Assembly (NCBI GenBank): GCA_022572355.1
Contig: JACZWC010000001.1
Location: forward strand, 1 to 64,000
DNA length: 64,000 bases
Source: Bacteroidota bacterium
GTDB taxonomy: Bacteria > Bacteroidota > Bacteroidia > NORP154
Direction: 5' to 3'
A model generated the notes under the pieces. It did no database searches, was not told the origin of the DNA, and worked only from the letters and a program-made list of their open reading frames with translations. The position numbers and the translations under genes were made by a program. How positions within the stretch are numbered: the stretch's first letter is position 1; the number at the start of each line of letters is the position of its first letter. This document shows positions 7,787-17,149 of the stretch, piece after piece.

Positions 7787-9409
7787 TCAGGCTATTTTCT
7801 TTCGGTCGTAGATCGATTTTGCCAGGGAGTAGAGAAGCAGAATAATAGCCGTAAACGAACCGATCCGCCCCAGGTAATCCCCATACTGAGTATAAAATGT
7901 GATCGTATCATTTGAATTTAAATGGCCGTGGAGTACCTCGGGGGTCCACCAGGCCGAGGGTTGAAGGACATCTCCTCTTTGATTAATAAAACAGGATATT
8001 CCGGTGTTGGCCGATCTGGCGATACTTCTTCTTGTTTCTATGGCTCTGAGGCGTCCGTAGGCCAGGTGCTGAACATAACCCGGGCTGTCACCCCACCAAC
8101 CGTCGTTGGTGATAATAAAAATCAAGTTAGCCCCTGCCTTTACATATTCCCCCACATATTCGCCATAAATGGATTCATAACATATAACCGGGGCAATTTT
8201 AACCTTTCCATCATGTGATATGAATACTTCTGCCTCCTCCTGAGTTCCCAGGCTTCCGATAGTACCTCCTAAATCTAATGCCAGTCCTTCCAATGGTTTA
8301 AGAAATGAAGTAAAGGGCATTTTTTCTACTCCCGGTACCAACTTGGACTTATGATAAAATTCTATGTTGTCTGTACTGTTGATCTGTATTGCAGAATTAT
8401 ACGCGTCATACCATCGGTCGCTCTTGCCTAATTTTCTGACTGTGGAAGAAAGTTGTTCATTTTCCGCAAATATGTAATAAGATGTCAATCCAGAAACAAA
8501 ATTGAGTTGGGGGTAGTCGGCTATAAATTTCTTGATGATAGGAATACTGACAGATCTTTTTAAGTCATTTACCCAAATATCCTCGATTAGCGCCGTCTCA
8601 GGGGCAATCAAGTAGTCAGAGCTGTTCAATTGGTCTGCGGAAACCAAACTGAGCATAGAATTCAGTTGTTCCTCAAAACCCAGGACGTACTTTTCTGAAT
8701 ACGGATCGACGTTGGGTTGCAGAACGGTTATGGTCACGGGGTTTTCCTTCTCCTGGTAACTAGAATAAATGTACATAGAGAAAATTATCGGGAGCAGAAG
8801 TATGAGGATAAACAGGACAATGTTCAATCGATTTTGTTTTATTGTCGCCCGGTAAGTGATGGCCTTATCCAATATTTTGAAGATCAAGATATTGACCACA
8901 AATATCCATATTGTTCCCCCCCATACTCCGGTATATTCATACCATTGCACCCAATGTACGCTATTGGCAAAGCCATTACCTAAGTTCAGCCACGGCCAGG
9001 AGAGTTCCCAATGGTAATGAAAGTACTCATAGCCTATCCAGTATAATACGAGGCCAATATACCCTTCCTTTGACCCGATTTTTCTGCGCGTAAAATGAAA
9101 TAAATGGAAAACCAAGGCCATCAGGGCGGAGTTGACGATTACCACAAATAGATATACTGATAATTTAGTCTCCAGCCCTTCAGATACCATGTACAGCCAA
9201 TACGCTGAAAGCGAATTAAATAAAACGAAGGACGGATAGGATATTCTGAAGATGTTGCCTCTTTGAGATCGAAAGATGGCATCTTCTACAAAAAGTAACG
9301 GAACAAAAACCAAAAACAGGAGGGGTGCGAATCCGCCGTTTCCGGGCCATGAGAGGACGAACAGGAGGCCGCTGACAATTGATAGAAATATTTTCTGGGA
9401 TATACTCAT
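7787..9409 (-). CDS. lnt: Apolipoprotein N-acyltransferase
   Basis: The 540-residue protein has several hydrophobic segments in residues 1-215, a C-terminal nitrilase-type domain from about 225 to 480 and a final membrane segment. The catalytic triad is recognisable: Glu in APETALIED, Lys in YHKSKLVPGVEKMPF and Cys in VICYESIYGEYV. The family N-acylates the lipid-modified Cys of mature lipoproteins in the inner membrane, consistent with the many lipoproteins encoded in this window. It follows the histidine-kinase gene by 37 bp on the same strand. Confidence 0.94.
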   Translation of the reverse strand: MSISQKIFLSIVSGLLFVLSWPGNGGFAPLLFLVFVPLLFVEDAIFRSQRGNIFRISYPSFVLFNSLSAYWLYMVSEGLETKLSVYLFVVIVNSALMALVFHLFHFTRRKIGSKEGYIGLVLYWIGYEYFHYHWELSWPWLNLGNGFANSVHWVQWYEYTGVWGGTIWIFVVNILIFKILDKAITYRATIKQNRLNIVLFILILLLPIIFSMYIYSSYQEKENPVTITVLQPNVDPYSEKYVLGFEEQLNSMLSLVSADQLNSSDYLIAPETALIEDIWVNDLKRSVSIPIIKKFIADYPQLNFVSGLTSYYIFAENEQLSSTVRKLGKSDRWYDAYNSAIQINSTDNIEFYHKSKLVPGVEKMPFTSFLKPLEGLALDLGGTIGSLGTQEEAEVFISHDGKVKIAPVICYESIYGEYVGEYVKAGANLIFIITNDGWWGDSPGYVQHLAYGRLRAIETRRSIARSANTGISCFINQRGDVLQPSAWWTPEVLHGHLNSNDTITFYTQYGDYLGRIGSFTAIILLLYSLAKSIYDRKKIA

Positions 9410-9446
9410 TATTCTATGTGAATCCCCCGATTCAAAATTATAAAAA

Positions 9447-10493
9447 CTATGCTTTCTCCAAGGTGAACCCGAACGTAGATCCTACCTCCGGAGTGCTTCT
9501 CACCGTAATGGTTTGTGTATGTGCTTCAATGATGTGCTTTACTATTGAGAGCCCGAGTCCGGTTCCGCCTTGTTCTCTTGAGCGGCTTTTGTCAACCCGG
9601 TAGAACCTCTCGAACAAACGAGACAGGTGTTTCTCCTCTATGCCTATTCCATTATCTGTTACTTCTATCAATATATTATCATTCATATCATAATACCCAA
9701 CCAGTGTCTTCCCACCTTCTTTACCATAAATAATAGAGTTTGTTATCAGATTGACCAAGACCTCTCGAATTCGACTTCTGTCACCTCTGACCATAAAGGG
9801 TTTATCGCAGTCTTCCTTGAACGAGAATGTCAGTTCTTTCAAATCGGCGCGCATCTCAAGAGAATTGAATACCTCGGATGTGAGTTCATGCACATCAAAT
9901 TTCACGAGTTCCAGGTCCATTTGCTCATGCTCAATTTTGGATATTTTGTCAAGATCGTTGATCACTGCGTTCATGCGGTCTATGTTTTTTGATGCTTTGT
10001 TGAGATAGTCCAGGTTGATCTTTTCATCTTTCAATCCACCATCTATCAGCGTTTCAATATAACCCTGCAAATTAAAAATGGGCGTTTTCAGCTCATGGGA
10101 CACATTTCCTAAAAATTCCTTCCTGAACTCTTCCAGTTTTTTTAGCTGCTCAATTTCCAATGCACGATCTTCTTCCCACTCCGTTACCTCTTTTTCAACA
10201 CTATCTATTAAATTCTTATTCAGATCAATGTTTTTTGATATGCTGCCTTTAGCGGATTTTAAATAATGAATATGCTTATAAATGAGTTTGATCTTTCGAT
10301 AGATGAATTTCTCCAACAGATAGTACACGATAGCATATCCAAATATCAATGCAGCCAATGGTGGCGCCAATAAGATATACCAGGGAAGATTTTCAACAAA
10401 ATAATTTTTGAGCACCAGTAAAACAAAAAGCACGAGCACCGATATGATGGCGCTGGCACTCATTGCAATTTGGTTTGGAGTTAGGTTCTTCAT
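9447..10493 (-). CDS. phoR: PhoR-type sensor histidine kinase
   Basis: The 348-residue protein has two membrane segments at about 12-30 and 37-60 separated by only a few residues, so there is almost no periplasmic sensor. A linker helix leads to the HisKA domain with the phospho-acceptor His133 (FLGNVSHELKTP), then the HATPase domain with NLITNSIIYG, DNGIGI, FERFYRVDKSRSREQGGTGLGLSIVKHI. It overlaps the response-regulator gene by 4 bp (ATGA-type), so the two are translationally coupled. The symbol rests on overall similarity to PhoR and on the neighbouring phosphate porin and symporter genes. Confidence 0.82.
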   Translation of the reverse strand: MKNLTPNQIAMSASAIISVLVLFVLLVLKNYFVENLPWYILLAPPLAALIFGYAIVYYLLEKFIYRKIKLIYKHIHYLKSAKGSISKNIDLNKNLIDSVEKEVTEWEEDRALEIEQLKKLEEFRKEFLGNVSHELKTPIFNLQGYIETLIDGGLKDEKINLDYLNKASKNIDRMNAVINDLDKISKIEHEQMDLELVKFDVHELTSEVFNSLEMRADLKELTFSFKEDCDKPFMVRGDRSRIREVLVNLITNSIIYGKEGGKTLVGYYDMNDNILIEVTDNGIGIEEKHLSRLFERFYRVDKSRSREQGGTGLGLSIVKHIIEAHTQTITVRSTPEVGSTFGFTLEKA

Positions 10494-11167
10494 GTGGCTA
10501 TAAGTTTATACCCCACTCCTTTTACAGTTTGTATCCGGTGATCGCCAATTTTTTCTCTCAGTTTCCTGATGTGTACATCTATTGTCCGATCTCCAACAAT
10601 CACCTCAGTACCCCAAACTTCTTCCAAAATGGTATTTCGATCAAAAACGTTTCCAGGTTTTGTACATAAAAGTTCCAATAGTGCAAACTCCTTTTTTGGC
10701 AAGATTATGTCTTTTCCATCCACGACAGCAACGAATCTCTCCCTATCGATAAGCACCGAAGCAGTTTTGGTAATGTCTATAGTCGATTTTCCAGACTTAT
10801 CCCTTCTCAACAGTGCCTTGATTTTGCTCACAAGCACCTTGGGTTTTATCGGTTTGGTTATGTAATCATCTGCTCCCGCTTCCAGGCCATTGATCTGAGA
10901 GAAGTCTTCACCCCGCGCTGTTAGGAATGCAATAATTGTGGAGCTTAGGGTTTCAATTTTTCGTATTTGAATGCAAGTCTCTATTCCATCCAACTCCGGC
11001 ATCATCAAATCAAGGAGAATCAAATCCGGAATGGTCTTAATCGCAGTTTCGATACCTTCCTTTCCATTGCACGCAGTTTGAACTTCATAGCCTTCTTTTA
11101 ACAGGTTATAGCTCAGAAAGTCTAAAATATCAGGTTCATCGTCAACCAACAGGATCCTGGCGGTCAT
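10490..11167 (-). CDS. phoB: PhoB/OmpR-family response regulator
   Basis: The 225-residue protein has a receiver domain (ILLVDDEPDI, phospho-acceptor Asp53 in LLDLMMPELDG, Lys in ITKPIKPKVL) and a winged-helix DNA-binding domain ending RTIDVHIRKLREKIGDHRIQTVKGVGYKL. It pairs with the histidine kinase that overlaps its 3' end. Downstream on the chromosome map (upstream in transcription) lies a phosphate-porin-like gene, and beyond that a divergent Na/Pi symporter, supporting a role in phosphate control. This assignment is by context, not by a diagnostic residue. Confidence 0.82.
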   Translation of the reverse strand: MTARILLVDDEPDILDFLSYNLLKEGYEVQTACNGKEGIETAIKTIPDLILLDLMMPELDGIETCIQIRKIETLSSTIIAFLTARGEDFSQINGLEAGADDYITKPIKPKVLVSKIKALLRRDKSGKSTIDITKTASVLIDRERFVAVVDGKDIILPKKEFALLELLCTKPGNVFDRNTILEEVWGTEVIVGDRTIDVHIRKLREKIGDHRIQTVKGVGYKLIAT

Positions 11168-11243
11168 TGGAAGTAAAATTAGATGACTAAGGTAGAACTA
11201 TTTTTACTTTAGAATCAAACGAGAAGAGGCTGGGAGTAATGAT

Positions 11244-12398
11244 TTAAAGCGCTACTTCCAATTGAAGGCGAAATATGAGCTGATCATCAGAATTCTCTTG
11301 TTGGTAAAAGGAGATATCTCCCTGTACTTTCAAATTGTGCCCGACTATATACTTAGAAATCGCCAATGTCATCATGGTGAGCTCCTTGTTCCCCGTTATC
11401 TTTTCAGGGATAATTGAAGTATACCGAACGGCAAATTCCCAATTGCTCTTGAGAACATACCCAATTTGAGCATTCAATCCATTGCCTGTGTAAAAAGACT
11501 CTATTTGTGTCAAACTAGAATCGAGAATTTCTGGAGATTTGGTTGTACTCCTATTGGCGTATTCAGCCATCACAGATATGCCTTTGTATTTGAACATCAA
11601 ATCACCAAAAAATGTGATGATATCACGCATTTCGCTCAACTCGTCACCTTTCTGTCCCCTTTCCTGAATTGCATTATCATTGTAATCGAAGGTAAATCCG
11701 AGCGCCAACTTCACCTTTTCCTCTCGTACCAGATCACCACCTATATAATCTCCTTTTTTAGAGAATTTCCCGAATGGTAAAATTTCAATTCTCTCCGTAT
11801 AATCATACCCAGAACGACCGCTTAATCCTTTGTAATTTTTCCCTTCGCCTATGGAGACGGAGATCATTTCTCTGATAACCATTGTTCCTAATTTGAAATG
11901 ATGTCGAAGCTGGAGTCCCTTATCCCTATCCAGCGTGTATTTGGAATTTAATAATGAGCGGTCAACAAACTGCAGTTTTTGAGATGAAATAACCCGTTCT
12001 CGGTTGCCCGGTAATTTCGTCTGTCCAGCCCAGAGCCAAAAGTTTCCCGCAAAATTCCATTTGATTACAGCATCTAAAATTTGGGCGTTGGGCAAATCAT
12101 ATTCAAATTTGTATATCACTTTCGGTGAGAATACATACCCATCCAGTTTTAATCGCGCCCTCCTCAAATAGAACTGGTCCTCATAAATTTCTCCTGTAAA
12201 TGCTGTATCGTTCGCAATCGTGTTTATACCCTCGAATTGAGTTTGGAAACGCATACTGAATTTAATACTAAATGAAGAATCTTTGGCCATACCCTGAATA
12301 CCTTTTCCAAAAACATTGTCAATTGTACTCTGGGATAGCACTGAAGAACTGCACAAAATGCAAAATACGAAGAACAGAAAATAATGTAATGTATTCAT
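11244..12398 (-). CDS. OprO/OprP-like phosphate-selective porin
   Basis: The 384-residue product has a signal peptide (MNTLHYFLFFVFCILCSSSVLS, cleavage near 22) and the alternating amphipathic strands of a 16-strand-type outer-membrane barrel. DQFYLRRARLKLDGYVFSPKVIYKFEYDL is the recognisable porin O/P segment. The family forms anion- or phosphate-selective channels in the outer membrane. It sits between phoB and a divergent Na/Pi symporter, which supports phosphate as substrate; substrate choice is not readable from the barrel itself. Confidence 0.8.
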   Translation of the reverse strand: MNTLHYFLFFVFCILCSSSVLSQSTIDNVFGKGIQGMAKDSSFSIKFSMRFQTQFEGINTIANDTAFTGEIYEDQFYLRRARLKLDGYVFSPKVIYKFEYDLPNAQILDAVIKWNFAGNFWLWAGQTKLPGNRERVISSQKLQFVDRSLLNSKYTLDRDKGLQLRHHFKLGTMVIREMISVSIGEGKNYKGLSGRSGYDYTERIEILPFGKFSKKGDYIGGDLVREEKVKLALGFTFDYNDNAIQERGQKGDELSEMRDIITFFGDLMFKYKGISVMAEYANRSTTKSPEILDSSLTQIESFYTGNGLNAQIGYVLKSNWEFAVRYTSIIPEKITGNKELTMMTLAISKYIVGHNLKVQGDISFYQQENSDDQLIFRLQLEVAL

Positions 12399-12467
12399 TG
12401 GTTATCTGTCATTTCTGCGGACAAATATGAAACATAATTCTTTCGGTAAAACCATGGGCTTGCAGAT

Positions 12468-12484
12468 TTAACAATTTCTTAATA
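12468..12484 (+). promoter_or_regulatory. Possible PHO-box-like direct repeat
   Basis: TTAACA at 12468-12473 and TTAATA at 12479-12484 are spaced 11 bp start to start. This resembles the TTAACA-N5-TTAACA pattern bound by PhoP/PhoB-type regulators in other bacteria (described for Bacillus PhoP). It lies in the 151-bp divergent gap between the porin and Na/Pi symporter genes, where one operator could serve both. The region is AT-rich, so chance occurrence is possible. Confidence 0.35.
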
Positions 12485-12549
12485 TTCAAATTGAGCCAGG
12501 TTTAAGTGGGATTCATATTTTCGTTAAAGTAAATTTTAAATGGACTGAA

Positions 12550-14244
12550 ATGAATTTTTCCCTATTGAATTTTTTGGAGTTGTTAGGTGCCCTGGGCTTT
12601 TTTATTTACGGAATGAAAGTAATGAGCGAGGGTATTCAAAAAGTAGCCGGAAGCAAAATGCGTGAGATTCTCAGTGTGATGACGTCTAACAGGTTTTTAG
12701 GTGTTTTTACTGGTCTTATGATCACGAGTTTATTGCAATCTTCTTCTGCAACAACGGTGATGATCGTGAGCTTTGTGAATGCGGGCCTCTTAACCTTGGT
12801 GGAGTCGGTTGGGGTAATTATGGGCGCCAATATTGGTACTACCATTACCGCATGGCTCATTTCAATATTTGGTTTTAAGGTGAAGATAGCCTCGGTTGCT
12901 TTGCCGATCATCGCAATTGGATTTCCAATGATGTTCGTGAATCGGGGAAACTTTAAATCCTGGGCCGAAGTAATAATAGGCTTTGCCCTACTCTTTTTAG
13001 GATTAAACGCATTAAAGGAATCTGTGCCTGACTTAAGAGAAAATCCGGAGATACTCGAGTTCTTATCCGGATACGCTGACATGGGTATGTTGTCCATTCT
13101 AACATTCATTTTGGTGGGAACCATGCTGACACTGGTAGTTCAGTCGTCCAGTGCGGCCATGGCCTTAACACTGGTGATGTGTAACGAGGGCTGGATACCA
13201 TTTGAAATGGCTGCAGCAATGGTATTGGGTGAGAACATAGGCACAACAATTACCGCCAATTTAGCGGCAATGATCGGGAATGTTCATGCAAAAAGATCTG
13301 CCAGGGCACACTTTATTTTCAACGTTTTTGGGGTAATTTGGATGTTCTTCATTTTCAGGTTTTTCTTGAGTGGAATAGATAGTTTTATGATGAGTAATTA
13401 TGGTGTTTCACCTTTGAATAGAGAAGACTATACATCAATTCCTATTGCACTTTCCTTGTTCCATACCGCTTTTAATATCATCAACGTGTTGTTGCTGATC
13501 GGCTTTACCCCGATTATAGCAAAACTTGCAGAGCGGATGGTTCCTTCCCGTGGTGATGTTGACGAGGAGACAAAACTTGAATATATAGGTGGGGGCATAT
13601 TGGTAACTCCGGAACTCTCCATCTTAGAAGCCAAGAAAGAAATTAAGAAATTTGGAAAGATTGCAGACCGCATGTTTGGTTTTGTTGGAGAGTTACTTGA
13701 AAATAAGGACAAAAAGACCTTTGAGGAGGCCATGCGGAGAATTCAGAAGTACGAGGATATCACCGATAAAATGGAGATCGAAATAGCAGAATATCTGACA
13801 AGGGTCGCACAGGGTGAACTAAGCGAGGAGTTGTCGGTTAGGATTCGGAGCATGATAAGTATGATCAATGATATGGAGAGAATCGGAGACATATGTTATC
13901 AAATGTCAAAGAGCATCGAGAGGAAAAATGATCAAAATGCGGAATTCTCTGCGGAGCAGGATGAGGGAATGAATAGAATGATGAAAGTGGTGAACGATGC
14001 ATTCGAGACAATGACGAGCAATATAAATGAAGGATTCGGCCAGGTGAATATTCGTCCTGCAGAACTGCATGAAGTGAACATCAATGAAACCCGGGACAAG
14101 CTGAGAACGGAGCATTTAATTCGTGTATCCAAATCAGAACATTCTTTCGAAAGCGGATTATTTTACAGCGACCTGTTTATGTCTTGCGAGAAAATAGGGG
14201 ATCACATTTTTAACATCAACGAGGCGATCGTTGGGTTAAAATAA
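12550..14244 (+). CDS. Na/Pi cotransporter with C-terminal PhoU-like domain
   Basis: The 564-residue protein has about eight membrane segments in residues 5-330 with the two inverted Na/Pi repeats: GVFTGLMITSLLQSSSATTVM and GTMLTLVVQSSSAAMALTLVM, each carrying the QSSSA motif of NptA/PNaS transporters, plus GANIGTTITA and GENIGTTITA. The C-terminal ~200 residues are helical and PhoU-like (MISMINDMERIGDICYQMSKSI, SDLFMSCEKIGDHIFNINEAI). It should import phosphate with sodium. The ATG at 12550 gives the expected short N-terminus. It is divergent from the phosphate-porin gene and ends 1 bp from the convergent lipoprotein gene. Confidence 0.92.
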   Translation: MNFSLLNFLELLGALGFFIYGMKVMSEGIQKVAGSKMREILSVMTSNRFLGVFTGLMITSLLQSSSATTVMIVSFVNAGLLTLVESVGVIMGANIGTTITAWLISIFGFKVKIASVALPIIAIGFPMMFVNRGNFKSWAEVIIGFALLFLGLNALKESVPDLRENPEILEFLSGYADMGMLSILTFILVGTMLTLVVQSSSAAMALTLVMCNEGWIPFEMAAAMVLGENIGTTITANLAAMIGNVHAKRSARAHFIFNVFGVIWMFFIFRFFLSGIDSFMMSNYGVSPLNREDYTSIPIALSLFHTAFNIINVLLLIGFTPIIAKLAERMVPSRGDVDEETKLEYIGGGILVTPELSILEAKKEIKKFGKIADRMFGFVGELLENKDKKTFEEAMRRIQKYEDITDKMEIEIAEYLTRVAQGELSEELSVRIRSMISMINDMERIGDICYQMSKSIERKNDQNAEFSAEQDEGMNRMMKVVNDAFETMTSNINEGFGQVNIRPAELHEVNINETRDKLRTEHLIRVSKSEHSFESGLFYSDLFMSCEKIGDHIFNINEAIVGLK

Positions 14245-14245
14245 C

Positions 14246-14749
14246 TTACAAGACAATCTCGGGAGTGGTAATGATGTTGCTCACATTGAGCGCCCGATCT
14301 TTGATGTACATCTCATAATACATCGTGTCGTAAGGATATTTTGGGATCTGATCCTTTTGTAAATTGATCTCTATATCAATTTCACCTCTCAGCGTTTTGT
14401 TTTGTCCTTCAGGAGTTAGATAAGGAATTTTAAATTTAAGTGTATCCATATCCGTAAGTACCGGCGACCCATTTAAGATTCCGATTCTGTAAATAAAAAT
14501 ATCAGTTGCTTCTGTTTCTGATTGAAAATGCCCTACATCACCATCACCATCAGTAAAACTTATGGTTAACAATCCTAAATGAACGTTAATATTCCCCAAA
14601 ATATCCATACCATCTTCAAAAGTATATGATACAAATTCAATTTGAGGTTCATCTGGGTACTTCTGGCCTTGGATGCATGACGAAATAATGGTGGTGGTAA
14701 CAACAACTACCAGTAAACCCTTAATCCCTATTTTTGATAAAAATGTCAT
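14246..14749 (-). CDS. Uncharacterised lipoprotein
   Basis: I start at the ATG at 14749 (the frame can be opened three codons earlier only at a TTG). The 167-residue product begins MTFLSKIGIKGLLVVVVTTTIISSC, a lipoprotein signal with the Cys at 25. The mature part includes ISFTDGDGDVGHF, an acidic Gly/Asp segment common in small Bacteroidota lipoproteins of unknown function, and ends in beta-rich sequence (DTMYYEMYIKDRALNVSNIITTPEIVL). I do not recognise a named family. Its stop is directly adjacent to the stop of the convergent Na/Pi symporter gene. Confidence 0.7.
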   Translation of the reverse strand: MTFLSKIGIKGLLVVVVTTTIISSCIQGQKYPDEPQIEFVSYTFEDGMDILGNINVHLGLLTISFTDGDGDVGHFQSETEATDIFIYRIGILNGSPVLTDMDTLKFKIPYLTPEGQNKTLRGEIDIEINLQKDQIPKYPYDTMYYEMYIKDRALNVSNIITTPEIVL

Positions 14750-14820
14750 CAATATCAACTTTCAATCAATAAAGTTACCAAATATCAAACGATTACCGGT
14801 CGTTTTTGGTATAATGCCGA

Positions 14821-15822
14821 ATGATTAAGCGTTTAACAAGAAATATTTTCTCAATAAAGAGTCATGAGCAACTAGAGGCATTATCTCTGGAAGTGTTCAA
14901 ATTCCAGTATAAAAATAACCCGGTATATCAGGATTTTGTGGATAATCTCGGCATAAAAGATCACGATGTATCATCGATCAGGGACATTCCGTTTTTGCCG
15001 GTGGAAGTTTTTAAAGCGCACCGGGTAGTTTCATCTACACGCGAACCGGAAGCAATATTCGTAAGTAGCGGCACAACAGGTGGCACGGTTTCCAGGCATG
15101 AGATAGTTGACTTGTCCATTTATGAAAATAGTTTTACTACCTGTTTCGAACTATTCTATGGTAAAATATCCAATTTCTGCATTCTGGCACTGCTGCCAAG
15201 CTACCTTGAAAACTCTGAATCATCACTAATCTATATGGTTAACCATTTAATTCGTAAAGGTTCAAATCCTGAAAGTGGTTTCTTTCTTGATAACATGCAG
15301 GAATTGGTTGAAAAGCTGGGTGCGCTTTCAAACAAAGGTGAATACATCTTGTTATTTGGTGTATCCTTTGCGCTTCTTGATCTTATGAATCAAGTAAATA
15401 ATACGAGCATTAATTGGAGCAATATCATCGTGATGGAAACAGGGGGGATGAAGGGCAAAAGAAAAGAAATCATCCGGGAAGACCTGCACAATCAGCTAAA
15501 AGAAGTATGTGCGGTAGACAACATTCATTCTGAATATGGTATGACAGAGTTGCTCTCTCAATCATACTCCAAGGGGCAGGGTGTATTTTACAGTCCTCCG
15601 TGGAAAAAGGTGCTAATTCGAGATATCAACGATCCATTGAGCTATGTGGAACATGGCAAAAGAGGCGGAATCAATATTATAGATCTTGCCAATATATATT
15701 CATGCTCTTTCATAGCAACGGCAGATCTTGGGGTAGCCTATTCGAATGGTTCTTTTGAAGTACTCGGTAGGTTCGACAACAGTGATTTGAGAGGTTGTAA
15801 TCTGTTATTGGAGTCGGTATAA
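14821..15822 (+). CDS. LuxE/PaaK-like acyl-protein synthetase
   Basis: The 333-residue product contains FVSSGTTGGTVSRHEIVDLSIYENSF, the adenylate-forming P-loop of the LuxE branch, and later VMETGGMKGKRKEIIREDLH and SEYGMTELLSQSYS, the conserved GG.KG and EYGMTE segments. LuxE-type enzymes activate fatty acids as acyl-adenylates and pass them to a Cys; no LuxC/LuxD partner is present, so the acyl acceptor is unknown. The gene is flanked by convergent tyrS, whose stop is one base away. Confidence 0.82.
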   Translation: MIKRLTRNIFSIKSHEQLEALSLEVFKFQYKNNPVYQDFVDNLGIKDHDVSSIRDIPFLPVEVFKAHRVVSSTREPEAIFVSSGTTGGTVSRHEIVDLSIYENSFTTCFELFYGKISNFCILALLPSYLENSESSLIYMVNHLIRKGSNPESGFFLDNMQELVEKLGALSNKGEYILLFGVSFALLDLMNQVNNTSINWSNIIVMETGGMKGKRKEIIREDLHNQLKEVCAVDNIHSEYGMTELLSQSYSKGQGVFYSPPWKKVLIRDINDPLSYVEHGKRGGINIIDLANIYSCSFIATADLGVAYSNGSFEVLGRFDNSDLRGCNLLLESV

Positions 15823-15823
15823 A

Positions 15824-17101
15824 TTAGCTTACGGTTACCAGATGGTAGTTCTTCTTTCCTTTCTGTACCAAAATGTATTTATCGCTCAACAGATTGCTGG
15901 AATCTATTAAGTAATCTTCACTTTCAATCTTTGTTTTGTTGATACTGATTCCGCCACCGCTAATGCTTCTTCTGGCCTCGCTTTTAGATGCTGATACGTC
16001 CGTCTTGTCAGTTAGAAATTCAATAATTCCCAAACCGTTTTGGATGTCTGCCTTTGAAATGACCGATTGCGGAACTCCGTCGAAAATGTCGAGTAAGATC
16101 TCTTCACTGAGTTCTTTCAGTGCTTCAGTTGTTCCTTTTCCAAAAAGTATTTCAGAGGCTTTAATCGCCGCTTGGTAGTCTTTTTCCGAGTGTACCCGAA
16201 TGGTAATCTCTTTAGCCAACTCTTTTTGTATCAATCGCTCATGAGGTGCTTTCAGGTGTTTCTCCCCTAATTCCTTCAACTCTTTCTGAGACCTGGTGGA
16301 AAAAATCTTGGAGTATTTAACTGCATCGTCATCAGTACTGTTAAGCCAAAACTGGTAAAATTTGTAAGGTGATGTTTTCTTTGGGTCGAGCCAGATGTTA
16401 TCGTCCTCACTCTTGCCAAATTTTGTTCCATCACTTTTTGTGAGTAGTGGACAAGTAAGTGCAAATGCCTTGCCTCCTTCTTTTCTTCTAATGAGCTCAG
16501 TGCCGGAAGTAATATTTCCCCATTGATCTGACCCCCCCATTTGAAACGGGCAATTCATATTCTTATATAACCATAAAAAGTCATAGCCTTGAAACAACTG
16601 GTAGGAGAATTCAGTGAAGGACATCCCTCCTTCTAAACGATTTTTAACAGAGTCTTTTGAAATCATGTAGCTGACAGTCAGGTGCTTTCCGATTTCCCTG
16701 AAAAACGCAAAAATATCCATGCCTTTGTAAAAATCATAGTTGTTGACCAATTCAGCTTTATTGTCCCCTGATTCAAAATTGAGAAATTTACCCAACTGAT
16801 CCTTGATTCGCTTTACATTTTCATTCAGGGTTTCTTCGTCGAGCAATTGCCGTTCCTTGTCTTTTCCCGAAGGATCTCCAATCATACCGGTAGCGCCGCC
16901 AACCAAGACTATGGGCTTATGGCCTGCACGCTGAAAATGCACAAGGAGCATAATCGGAACCAGGTTGCCAACAGTAAGCGATGGGGCAGTAGGGTCGAAA
17001 CCGATGTACCCTGTAGTCGAAGCTGCATTCAACTGTTCCTCAGTTCCGGGAATAATGTCTTGCAACATTCCCCTCCATTTCAATTCTTCGACAAAATTCA
17101 T
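15824..17101 (-). CDS. tyrS: Tyrosyl-tRNA synthetase
   Basis: A class I synthetase of 425 residues: N-terminal Rossmann domain with [33 protein letters not shown], the tyrosine-binding [14 protein letters not shown] and GGSDQWGNI, the KFGKS loop near 230, and a C-terminal S4-type RNA-binding domain ([20 protein letters not shown]). It charges tRNA-Tyr. An oddity is the first signature: where most bacterial TyrRS have HIGH or HIGN, this reads TVGN at 43-46, lacking the first His. All other motifs are intact, so I still call it functional. Confidence 0.95.
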   Translation of the reverse strand: MNFVEELKWRGMLQDIIPGTEEQLNAASTTGYIGFDPTAPSLTVGNLVPIMLLVHFQRAGHKPIVLVGGATGMIGDPSGKDKERQLLDEETLNENVKRIKDQLGKFLNFESGDNKAELVNNYDFYKGMDIFAFFREIGKHLTVSYMISKDSVKNRLEGGMSFTEFSYQLFQGYDFLWLYKNMNCPFQMGGSDQWGNITSGTELIRRKEGGKAFALTCPLLTKSDGTKFGKSEDDNIWLDPKKTSPYKFYQFWLNSTDDDAVKYSKIFSTRSQKELKELGEKHLKAPHERLIQKELAKEITIRVHSEKDYQAAIKASEILFGKGTTEALKELSEEILLDIFDGVPQSVISKADIQNGLGIIEFLTDKTDVSASKSEARRSISGGGISINKTKIESEDYLIDSSNLLSDKYILVQKGKKNYHLVTVS

Positions 17102-17149
17102 AAGAGATGTATTGGCCTCAAAGATAATTAAATAAGGTATTTTTATTCC

